A DNA stretch of 24,194 nt from an uncultured Prevotella sp. (GTDB lineage: Bacteria; Bacteroidota; Bacteroidia; Bacteroidales; Bacteroidaceae), in the NCBI GenBank assembly GCA_937922435.1, contig CAKZVT010000038.1:1-24194 (forward strand). The letters run 5' to 3'. A program made the translations under genes and the position numbers. Every line of letters begins with the position of its first letter. Positions within the stretch are counted from its first letter, which is position 1. The notes beneath the pieces were generated by a model. The model ran no database searches. It was not told where the DNA came from and saw only the letters and a list, made by a program, of their open reading frames with translations. Shown here piece by piece: positions 13,257 to 20,427 of the stretch.

Positions 13257-14810
13257 ATGAGCAAACAAGTAGAAAAAATCAAGGAGCTTATCGCCAAGCG
13301 CGAGAAAGCCCGTCTCGGAGGCGGTGAAAAAGCCATAGAGAAACAACACGCACGCGGCAAATATACCGCACGCGAACGCATAGACATGCTTCTTGACGAA
13401 GGCAGCTTCGAAGAGTTTGACATGTTCAAGCTCCACCGTTGCACAAACTTCGGTATGGAAAAGAAGCAGTATCTCGGCGACGGTGTCGTTGCCGGATGCG
13501 GTACAATAGACGGACGCTTGGTATATATCTTCGCACAGGACTTTACCGTTAACGGCGGTTCTCTGTCAGAGACCATGGCGCAGAAGATTTGCAAGGTTAT
13601 GGACATGGCCATGAAGATGGGCGCACCTGTAATCGGCATCAACGACTCCGGCGGCGCGCGCATCCAGGAAGGCATCTGCGCACTGGCCGGATTTGCCGAA
13701 ATCTTTGAGCGCAATATCCTCGCTTCTGGCGTAATCCCGCAAATCAGCGGTATATTCGGCCCGTGCGCCGGTGGTGCGGTTTACTCTCCTGCACTGACTG
13801 ACTTCACGCTGATGATGGAGAACACGTCTTACATGTTCCTCACCGGCCCGAAGGTCGTAAAGACCGTAACAGGCGAGGACATCGACCAGGAACACCTCGG
13901 AGGCGCAAGCGTTCACTCAACGAAGAGCGGCGTGACGCACTTCACGGCAAAGACCGAAGAGGAGGCGATGGAAATGATAAAGACGCTGTTGAGCTACATA
14001 CCGTCGAACAACATGGAGGAAGCTCCGCGCAAGGAGTGCACCGACCCCATCAACCGCATGGAGGACTCTCTCAACGAAATCATACCCGAAGACCCCAACC
14101 AGGCATACGACATGTACAAGGTTATCGGCGCAATCGTTGACAACGGAGAGTTCTTTGAAGTGCAGCCCAAGTTCGCAAAGAACATCATCGTAGGCTTCGC
14201 GCGCTTCAACGGACAGAGCGTCGGCATCGTGGCTAACCAGCCTTCATGCTACGCCGGAGTGCTTGACGTAAACGCAAGCCGCAAGGGCGCACGCTTCGTC
14301 CGCTTCTGCGATGCGTTCAACATTCCTATCGTAAGCCTCGTTGACGTGCCCGGCTTCCTTCCCGGTACAGGCCAGGAGTACAACGCTGTCATCCTGCACG
14401 GAGCACAGCTGCTCTACGCTTACGGAGAGGCTACCGTGCCCAAGGTTACAGTCACGCTGCGCAAGAGCTACGGCGGAAGCCACATCGTCATGGGATGCAA
14501 GCAGCTGCGCACCGACATCAACTACGCATGGCCCTCGGCTGAAATCGCCGTCATGGGCGCAAGCGGTGCCGTAGCGGTGCTCTGCGCTAAAGAGGCTAAA
14601 GAACACGAAGACCCCAAGGCGTTCCTCGCAGAGAAGGAAGAAGAGTACACCGAAATGTTCGCCAACCCGTATCAGGCTGCCAAGTATGGCTATATCGACG
14701 ATGTAATCGAGCCGCGCAACACGCGCTTCCGCATCTGCCGCGCATTGGCCCAACTGGCAACAAAGAGGGACGGACTGCCTGCAAAGAAGCACGGCAACAT
14801 CCCGATGTAA
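13257..14810 (+). CDS. mmdA: methylmalonyl-CoA carboxyltransferase/decarboxylase alpha subunit
   Basis: The 517-aa protein is a full-length biotin-dependent acyl-CoA carboxyltransferase with two crotonase-type halves. The N half has INDSGGARIQEG and GPCAGGAVYSPALTDF, which form the acyl-CoA oxyanion site; the C half has VDVPGFLPGTGQEYNAVILHGAQLLYAYGEATVPKVTV and KSYGGSHIVMGCKQL for the carboxybiotin side. It moves a carboxyl group between methylmalonyl-CoA (or propionyl-CoA) and the biotin carrier encoded two genes downstream. The gene order mce-mmdA-small protein-biotin carrier is that of the sodium-pumping methylmalonyl-CoA decarboxylase, but the membrane beta subunit is not next to it. The enzyme could instead work as a propionyl-CoA carboxylase or transcarboxylase subunit. 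ATG 13257 matches family starts. Confidence 0.93.
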   Translation: MSKQVEKIKELIAKREKARLGGGEKAIEKQHARGKYTARERIDMLLDEGSFEEFDMFKLHRCTNFGMEKKQYLGDGVVAGCGTIDGRLVYIFAQDFTVNGGSLSETMAQKICKVMDMAMKMGAPVIGINDSGGARIQEGICALAGFAEIFERNILASGVIPQISGIFGPCAGGAVYSPALTDFTLMMENTSYMFLTGPKVVKTVTGEDIDQEHLGGASVHSTKSGVTHFTAKTEEEAMEMIKTLLSYIPSNNMEEAPRKECTDPINRMEDSLNEIIPEDPNQAYDMYKVIGAIVDNGEFFEVQPKFAKNIIVGFARFNGQSVGIVANQPSCYAGVLDVNASRKGARFVRFCDAFNIPIVSLVDVPGFLPGTGQEYNAVILHGAQLLYAYGEATVPKVTVTLRKSYGGSHIVMGCKQLRTDINYAWPSAEIAVMGASGAVAVLCAKEAKEHEDPKAFLAEKEEEYTEMFANPYQAAKYGYIDDVIEPRNTRFRICRALAQLATKRDGLPAKKHGNIPM

Positions 14811-14837
14811 TGTTTCCAACATTAAAAATCAACGACA

Positions 14838-14990
14838 ATGGACAAAAACGAGGTTTATGCCGCCATTGCATTGGCGTTGCATGAGTTTAACGGTAACAAT
14901 GTGCATGACAAGGAAGCCGGCATCATAACCATAAAGGAGAGACACTCCGAATGGGAGATGCACTACCTTAACATGACACAACATCCTTAA
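14838..14990 (+). CDS. 50-aa MmdE/OadG C-terminal-like small subunit
   Basis: This ATG-to-TAA frame (MDKNEVYAAIALALHEFNGN to EMHYLNMTQHP) lies 27 nt after mmdA and 12 nt before the biotin carrier gene, so it is almost certainly translated. EVYAAIALALHEF followed by a short beta segment (GIITIKER) and a Trp looks like the soluble C-terminal tail of OadG/MmdD proteins and the 55-aa epsilon subunit MmdE of Veillonella, in which AAI-A-A-A is followed by a strand and SxW. Those proteins help assemble the decarboxylase around the biotin carrier. There is no membrane segment, unlike a full gamma/delta subunit. The match is from memory of the family pattern, so the role is probable rather than certain. 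Confidence 0.75.
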   Translation: MDKNEVYAAIALALHEFNGNNVHDKEAGIITIKERHSEWEMHYLNMTQHP

Positions 14991-15002
14991 AAACACCAAG
15001 TC

Positions 15003-15437
15003 ATGAAAGAATATAAATATACAATAAACGGCAACAAATACGAAGTGACCATTGCCGGCATCGAGGACAATATAGCGAACGTGGTTGTCAACGGCGAAGA
15101 GTATAAGGTTGAAATGGAAAAAGAACCTGAACCCCAGAAGAAAAAAGTCGTTGTAAAACCCGTTGCACAGCAACCGGCGGAAACACAGGCTCCGGCAGAA
15201 GGAGGCAGCGCACGCGTGAACATGAACAACGCGATAAAATCACCACTGCCTGGCGTCATCACCGAAATCAAGGTTGCCGTAGGCGACGAGGTCAAGGAAG
15301 GAGACACCGTAGTAGTGCTCGAGGCAATGAAAATGGCAAACAACCTTGACGCCGAAAAGGGCGGAAAGGTTACGGCCATACTTGTAAAAGAGGGAGAAAG
15401 TGTCATGGAAGACACCCCGCTCGTTGTAATAGAATAA
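15003..15437 (+). CDS. mmdC: biotin carboxyl carrier protein of the methylmalonyl-CoA complex
   Basis: The 144-aa protein carries biotin on Lys110 in the canonical EAMKM motif (107-111). A short N-terminal beta domain (1-40) is followed by a flexible Pro/Ala/Lys-rich linker (about 41-72) and the C-terminal biotinyl domain (74-144: IKSPLPGVITEIKVAVGDEVKEGD, EAMKMANNLDAEKGGKV). The linker lets the biotin swing between partners. It is the last gene of the operon: a strong terminator starts 17 nt after its stop. In the decarboxylase, carboxybiotin would next meet the membrane beta subunit, which is missing here. The same type of carrier can serve acyl-CoA carboxylases with a separate biotin carboxylase. 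Confidence 0.94.
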   Translation: MKEYKYTINGNKYEVTIAGIEDNIANVVVNGEEYKVEMEKEPEPQKKKVVVKPVAQQPAETQAPAEGGSARVNMNNAIKSPLPGVITEIKVAVGDEVKEGDTVVVLEAMKMANNLDAEKGGKVTAILVKEGESVMEDTPLVVIE

Positions 15438-15454
15438 ACAAATCTATAAAACAA

Positions 15455-15504
15455 CAATACAAAAGCGGCAGGGATACTAACATTTCCCTGCCGCTTTCGT
15501 ATTG
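15455..15504. terminator. bidirectional terminator between convergent operons
   Basis: AAAGCGGCAGGGA (15462-15474) and TCCCTGCCGCTTT (15485-15497) form a perfect 13-bp stem with a 10-nt loop, extended by CAATAC/GTATTG. It ends the plus-strand mmd operon (stop 15437) and the minus-strand aminotransferase gene (stop 15525). Confidence 0.93.
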
Positions 15505-15524
15505 TCAGTTTCCCACATTCTGCA

Positions 15525-16862
15525 TTAACAACTGCATTGGTTGTTTTCCTGGAACAAAGCCATCCTACGGTCAAGCTCGCCAATCTGGCGGTCTTCCACA
15601 AAAGAAGTACATATACGCAAGCCTTGCTGGCTGCTGCCTGTGGTTGAAAGACATATGGCACTGACACCGTAGTACATCAGTTCATGGGCAAGCTGTCCGC
15701 CAGTCATGCCTGGATAACCGATAGTAAAATAGAATCCGTCGGCAATGTCTTCATCAAGGTCTTTATCATAGACCACATGGAAGCCGTGGCGCAGGAACAC
15801 TTCTTTCAACTTACGTGCACGCTCGCCATATATACTGACATCATGACGGAAATCATAAACGCCGTCAGAAGCCGCCTTCATCATTGCCGCCATTGCATAC
15901 TGTGCGCTATGGCTGGTACCCGACGACAAGGCGTAAAGCATACGGGTGGAATACACAAGCCCGAAAGGCAGTCCTTCATATCTGGCATCCAAGTCTGCAT
16001 AATGCCGCTTGAACAACTTGTCGCAAATGCAAACAACACCAATGCGCTCGCCTGCGTAACTGAACGCCTTGCTGCCGCTGATGAACATCATGTAGTTGTC
16101 CGTATAACGGGCGACCGTAGCCTGATAAGGCGGACTGAAAGGTGTACTTAGCTGTTTGCGGAAATCCATTGCGAAATAGGCAAGGTCTTCCATCACGATT
16201 ACATCATACTTGGTTGCAAGCGCCCCTATCGTTTCCAATTCGTCCTCACCAAAGCATATCCACGACGGATTGTTAGGATTACTGTACACTATGGCGCAGA
16301 CATTGCCACGACTAAGGTATTCTTCCAGTTTAGCCCCGAGCTTGTCGCCACGGTAGTCGTAAACGTCAAATGTCTCATATTTGACACCAAGCACCTGCAA
16401 CTGCATCTTTTGCACAGGGAAACCGGGGTCGATGAATAGTACCGTGTCCTTACGTTTGTCGGCCTGCGAACATGTAAGGAAAGCTGCAAAAGTGCCTTGC
16501 ATACTTCCACATACAGGCACACAACTCTCTGCCAATACATCAACACCGATAAAAGCCTTGACGAAGCGGGACGCTTCCTTCTTCAGTTCAGGATTACCTT
16601 GTATGTCAGGATACGAATGGGCTATACCGTCGCGCAAAGCCTTGACTTGCGCATCTACACCAATTTGCGATGCAGGAAGTCCGGGTATGCCCATCTCAAA
16701 CTTGATAAATTCCACTCCTGACTTCGCCTCCGCATAAGCGGCAACAGCCTTGACTTCGCGTATCGTGGCCTTTTCAAAGTCCTGTATGCCAAAATCATGA
16801 ATGGCATTGTCTATAAGTTCCCTACTTATAGGTGTTTTCAGATTGTCAATGGATTTTCCCAT
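15525..16862 (-). CDS. PLP-dependent class I/II aminotransferase linked to indolepyruvate oxidoreductase
   Basis: The 445-aa fold-type I aminotransferase has YSNPNNPSW (193-201), VMEDLAYFAMDFR (223-235) and the PLP Lys265 in ISGSKAFSYAGERIG. It starts 3 nt after iorB, as the third gene of the operon, so it most likely converts aromatic amino acids (Trp, Phe, Tyr) to the 2-oxoacids used by IorAB, or runs the reverse reaction for synthesis from arylacetyl-CoA. The substrate is inferred from context only. It is longer than many aspartate-type aminotransferases, with an N-terminal extension of about 45 residues before FIKFEMGIPGLP. The C-terminus ends NNQCSC, two closely spaced cysteines of unknown meaning. 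A terminator shared with the mmd operon lies directly downstream. Confidence 0.88.
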   Translation of the reverse strand: MGKSIDNLKTPISRELIDNAIHDFGIQDFEKATIREVKAVAAYAEAKSGVEFIKFEMGIPGLPASQIGVDAQVKALRDGIAHSYPDIQGNPELKKEASRFVKAFIGVDVLAESCVPVCGSMQGTFAAFLTCSQADKRKDTVLFIDPGFPVQKMQLQVLGVKYETFDVYDYRGDKLGAKLEEYLSRGNVCAIVYSNPNNPSWICFGEDELETIGALATKYDVIVMEDLAYFAMDFRKQLSTPFSPPYQATVARYTDNYMMFISGSKAFSYAGERIGVVCICDKLFKRHYADLDARYEGLPFGLVYSTRMLYALSSGTSHSAQYAMAAMMKAASDGVYDFRHDVSIYGERARKLKEVFLRHGFHVVYDKDLDEDIADGFYFTIGYPGMTGGQLAHELMYYGVSAICLSTTGSSQQGLRICTSFVEDRQIGELDRRMALFQENNQCSC

Positions 16863-16865
16863 AAT

Positions 16866-17447
16866 TCATCTATTAATGCCGTTGCTTGCTCCTATTTCAA
16901 GAGCTTTTATGTTCGCATCAACAACGATGTCCCCCTTACGGGCAAACACGGTCCGCACCGCCTGTTCTATCTTGTCGCGGTCGATGCCAATTGCCTTCAT
17001 TGCCGCACCCAACAAAATCATGTTGGCCGAACGTGGCACACCGTTATCTTTTGCAAGTTTCTCAATGTCAATCATTACAACATTGTCCAACTTTGAATAC
17101 TCTTCCTTTATACGCTCCATATCCGGATAATTCGGTATGTTGACAAAAGGAACGCTTGACGTTATTATCCATCCGGTATTCTTGTTGAGGTAAGGCAGAT
17201 AACGAAGCGCCTCCATTGGCTCCATGGAAATTATGACATCAACCTGCCCTTGGGAAATCAAGTCGCTATGGATTGGCGAAGAAGAGATACGCAAATTGCT
17301 TTGCACATCACCACCACGCTGCGACATTCCATGCACTTCGGCCTGTTTGATGTTCAGACCTTCCTGCATTGCCGCTTCACCTATCACTGTCGCTATGGAC
17401 AGGATGCCTTGGCCTCCTACTCCACAAAGTATAATATCTTTTTTCAT
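16866..17447 (-). CDS. iorB: indolepyruvate oxidoreductase beta subunit
   Basis: The 193-aa protein is the gamma-type domain of 2-oxoacid:ferredoxin oxidoreductases (POR-gamma), beginning MKKDIILCGVGGQGILSIAT with a glycine-rich GVGGQG. The family motif QAEVHGMSQRGGDVQSNLR (about 35-53) is complete, and VPRSANMILLGAAMKA follows. With IorA it oxidises indole- and arylpyruvates to arylacetyl-CoA, passing electrons to ferredoxin. ATG 17447 is chosen because its first four bases overlap the iorA stop (ATGA), a typical coupled start; the open frame extends 20 codons upstream only inside iorA. It has no cysteine cluster of its own. Confidence 0.94.
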   Translation of the reverse strand: MKKDIILCGVGGQGILSIATVIGEAAMQEGLNIKQAEVHGMSQRGGDVQSNLRISSSPIHSDLISQGQVDVIISMEPMEALRYLPYLNKNTGWIITSSVPFVNIPNYPDMERIKEEYSKLDNVVMIDIEKLAKDNGVPRSANMILLGAAMKAIGIDRDKIEQAVRTVFARKGDIVVDANIKALEIGASNGINR

Positions 17448-19060
17448 TTTACCTGTCCTCCTTTCTGTTTCTTTTCCCTTAAATGCCTTTGCAATGTCTG
17501 CATACATTCACGGCACGGTATTATCACGCTCACTCCATGGTAATTTATCTCGTCACGGATTAGCCGTTCAATCTCCGGCATGTTCTTTGGTAAAGGTACA
17601 ACGGTCTTCAGATGCTCGTCATCCAATCCCAAACCGCGGCAGATTGCTTCGAGCTTGTTAGTTCCGGCGGAATCTTGTCCGCCAGTCATGGCAGTTGTAA
17701 GATTGTCGCTTATTATTACCGTTATGTCTGAATTTTCATTGATTGCGTCAAGCAAACCAGTCATACCTGAATGCGTAAAGGTTGAATCACCTATAACAGC
17801 AACGGCAGGCCACTGCCCAGCATCAGCAGCACCTTTTGCCATTGTAATGCTGGCACCCATATCAACAGTAGAATGCAATGCCCTGTATGGCGGCAACGCG
17901 CCAAGCGTATAGCAACCGATGTCTCCGAATACACGCGCGTTAGGATATTCCTTAAGCACATCGTTCAGAGCTGCATACACGTCCCTGTGCCCACAACCTT
18001 GGCACAATGCAGGCGGACGGGGCACTGTATTCTCGCTTTTTGCATACCCCTCACAAGCTTGCAGCCCCAAAGCCTTCTTCAGGATGTCAGGCGTAAGTTC
18101 TCCTGTACGCGGTAAGTCGCCTGTTAGTTTACCCTTGATTACGGCATTGCCTGGCATGATACCGTTCAGCGCGTCTTCTATAAAAGGCTGTCCTTCTTCA
18201 ACTACAAGCACGCTGGCACACTCTTCGGTCATCCTGCGTATCAGCTTCTTTGGCAAAGGATAATGGCTTATCTTCAATACAGGGAACGGGCATCCGTCAG
18301 GATAACACTCATTCAGGTAGTTGATGCCGATGCCGCTTGCTATGATGCCTTGCGAATGGTCTGACGCATCGATGTAACGGTTATATCGGCTTTCCACGGC
18401 GTCTTGTTCAAGCTTTGCCTGTTGTGACGTTACAATGTCGTTGCGACGGCGGGCCATGGCAGGCAGCAATACCCAATCGTTTGACTTGGCATCGTAATTC
18501 AGCGGATTTTGCGCCCTTTGCCCGTCGTTGATTTCTACCACCGCCCTGCTGTGCGCCATCCTGGTTGTTACACGCATCAATATAGGCAAATGAATGGCCT
18601 CGCTATAGTCAAAGGCGAAGTGTACCATGTCATAAGCCTCTTGCTGACTTGAAGGTTCGAGGCATGGTATCATGGCAAACTTCGCATAAAAGCGGCTGTC
18701 CTGCTCATTCTGCGACGAGTGCATCGACGGGTCGTCGGCTACAAGTACGATTATGCCGCCGTTCGTCCCAGTCATTGCAGAGTTTACAAACGGGTCGGCG
18801 CACACATTCAAACCCACATGTTTCATGCAGACCAAGGCACGCTTGCCCATGAACGACATGCCAAGCGCTTCCTCCATCGCCGTCTTCTCGTTGGCCGACC
18901 ATCTTCTGTGGATGTTGCGTTCCTTTGCTGCCGGAGAATTCTGGATATATTCGGTTATCTCCGTCGACGGTGTTCCCGGATATGCGTAAACACCGCTTAG
19001 ACCAGCATCTATCGCCGCTTGGGCGATAGCTTCGTCTCCCAATAATAGCTTTTTCATCAT
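17444..19060 (-). CDS. iorA: indolepyruvate oxidoreductase alpha subunit, short form without C-terminal ferredoxin domain
   Basis: The roughly 538-aa TPP-dependent subunit has the pyrimidine-binding half (LLLGDEAIAQAAIDAGLSG, YAYPGTPSTEITEY), a middle domain, and the TPP-phosphate half with ALCQGCGHRDVYAAL and GDIGCYTLGALPPY-DMGASITMAKG. It decarboxylates aromatic 2-oxoacids. Classical archaeal IorA is longer and ends in a two-cluster [4Fe-4S] ferredoxin domain. Here the protein ends soon after IIPCRECMQ with a basic tail (REKKQKGGQVK), so those clusters are absent. ATG 19060 (MMKKLLLG) or the adjacent ATG 19057 is the start; the frame opens further only to a TTG. It leads the iorA-iorB-aminotransferase operon. 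Confidence 0.92.
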   Translation of the reverse strand: MMKKLLLGDEAIAQAAIDAGLSGVYAYPGTPSTEITEYIQNSPAAKERNIHRRWSANEKTAMEEALGMSFMGKRALVCMKHVGLNVCADPFVNSAMTGTNGGIIVLVADDPSMHSSQNEQDSRFYAKFAMIPCLEPSSQQEAYDMVHFAFDYSEAIHLPILMRVTTRMAHSRAVVEINDGQRAQNPLNYDAKSNDWVLLPAMARRRNDIVTSQQAKLEQDAVESRYNRYIDASDHSQGIIASGIGINYLNECYPDGCPFPVLKISHYPLPKKLIRRMTEECASVLVVEEGQPFIEDALNGIMPGNAVIKGKLTGDLPRTGELTPDILKKALGLQACEGYAKSENTVPRPPALCQGCGHRDVYAALNDVLKEYPNARVFGDIGCYTLGALPPYRALHSTVDMGASITMAKGAADAGQWPAVAVIGDSTFTHSGMTGLLDAINENSDITVIISDNLTTAMTGGQDSAGTNKLEAICRGLGLDDEHLKTVVPLPKNMPEIERLIRDEINYHGVSVIIPCRECMQTLQRHLREKKQKGGQVK

Positions 19061-19113
19061 ATTAGATTTTAACAACTTATATTACATGCATGTTTTTCAT
19101 TCAAAAGAAAACT

Positions 19114-19161
19114 GTTTGCCGGACAACATTCCATAACGGCTGGAATGCCTGTCCGACAAAC
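19114..19161 (-). terminator. probable terminator after DUF4861 gene
   Basis: A long interrupted stem pairs 19114-19132 (GTTTGCCGGACA-ATTCC) with 19142-19161 (GGAAT-TGTCCGACAAAC), 13 nt past the DUF4861 stop. On the minus strand it is followed by AGTTTTCTTTTG, a broken T tract. It separates the DPP4 operon from iorA. Confidence 0.7.
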
Positions 19162-19173
19162 AATTTGTGCCAA

Positions 19174-20397
19174 TCACTTTACAGTGACTTCAAGCGGAGC
19201 GCGCAAAGCCACAAGAGTTTCTTCCGCACGCAGTTTCCATTCATTCAGCGTGCGCACGTCATTCTTGCTCCATGCCGAACCGAAATAATAGGTATATTTC
19301 ATGCCTGGCTTATATGAAACGACACCTACCCCATGGCCGGAGTTACCGTTTGACGGAGTATCGTACATCATCGCCTTCGTTGTTTTCACGCCATTGGGGA
19401 ACAACACACCTACGTAAATCTGGAAATTCTGCTTTGTAGGATTGTCCGTCGGGTCGGCATAAAGCACGTAATCGCTGCCATAAAGCACGCTCTTTGTGTC
19501 TTCACTATGAATTACAATGCCTGCCGCCAAGTCGCGCTGTGCCGTCAAACCGTCATACCATACAGTCATCTTGTTGAAGTTGCTGCCCTTGTCGCAGCTT
19601 ATGATACGGTGTTCAACAACATTCTTGTCGCTGCCGATGGTGAAAGGGTTGTACTCCAGCTGCACCGTAAAGCGCAACGGGCCGTTGTCCAATATCTTAT
19701 AAGTCTTGTAACAATAAGGCAGCACCATCTCGCCGCCGTCCATCAACGCCGGCGCACCGCAACCCAGCGTAGGGCCGACCTTGTAGCAATCGAGGCCGTA
19801 ACCGTGGTCGAAGTGGTATGTCGTTTCCTGCTGCATCTCAAGAGCCTCTTCCTCTTTCCCTGCCTTCTTAAGCTCCTCTATTTTCGCGTGGTTCGACAGT
19901 TCCGTGTCATATCGTTTCTCAACCTCAAGGTCGGGAGTGTTCTTCACCCAGACATCAACGCCATAAGCCTTTTCGCCTGTACGCTGCAAGGCCGGGCCAT
20001 ACACCCTGTATGCCGTGCGGTCGTTCTCCCAGGCGATGTCGTCCACACGCTCCGGGTATTGCCTTCCGCATACATACGCCTTCATCGGTTTCGGCGTGCC
20101 GGGCATTATTGTAAAGTCGGCCGTGCCGTTGGGGCGCACGCTCGCGTCAATCAGCAGCTTGCCGTCATACGTAATCTGGTATGCCACTTGCTGCCCGAGC
20201 GCATTCTTCACTATGAACGCTCCGCCTTCCTTTATTCCGAGACGCGCGTAAACATCGCCTACGGGGATTTCCACAAGCTCCTGCCGCTGCAAGTCTGAAC
20301 TATTTGACACCGTTACCGTTACATTCCCGGCACTGGCTGAAACAGGTGCAAGCATAAGCCCGAGCACCAAAGCGTAAAATGATTTTGATTTGTTCAT
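19174..20397 (-). CDS. exported DUF4861-family protein
   Basis: The 407-aa protein has a signal peptide (about 1-23, basic start, hydrophobic core, cut after ASA-G), so it is exported to the periplasm or cell surface. The rest fits DUF4861: an N-terminal beta segment (VTVTVSNSSDLQRQELVEIP), GPALQRTGEKAYGVDVWVKN, YHFDHGYGLDCYKVGPTLGCGAPAL and a long C-terminal beta-rich half (MTVWYDGLTAQRDLAAGIVIHSED). I know DUF4861 mainly from pectin and rhamnogalacturonan utilisation loci of Bacteroidetes, where its biochemical role is not settled to my knowledge. Here no SusC/D, lyase or GH105 gene is adjacent; it follows the DPP4-like gene by 30 nt and ends at its own terminator, so it is the second gene of that operon. 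Its function here is unknown. Confidence 0.8.
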   Translation of the reverse strand: MNKSKSFYALVLGLMLAPVSASAGNVTVTVSNSSDLQRQELVEIPVGDVYARLGIKEGGAFIVKNALGQQVAYQITYDGKLLIDASVRPNGTADFTIMPGTPKPMKAYVCGRQYPERVDDIAWENDRTAYRVYGPALQRTGEKAYGVDVWVKNTPDLEVEKRYDTELSNHAKIEELKKAGKEEEALEMQQETTYHFDHGYGLDCYKVGPTLGCGAPALMDGGEMVLPYCYKTYKILDNGPLRFTVQLEYNPFTIGSDKNVVEHRIISCDKGSNFNKMTVWYDGLTAQRDLAAGIVIHSEDTKSVLYGSDYVLYADPTDNPTKQNFQIYVGVLFPNGVKTTKAMMYDTPSNGNSGHGVGVVSYKPGMKYTYYFGSAWSKNDVRTLNEWKLRAEETLVALRAPLEVTVK

Positions 20398-20427
20398 ATC
20401 CGTTTTTATTGTATATTTGTACGTTTC

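Noticed and set aside
14987..15667. 226-codon minus-strand frame opposite the biotin carrier gene
   Set aside because: It is the low-complexity Ser/Thr-rich shadow of the biotin carrier gene and crosses a strong bidirectional terminator.
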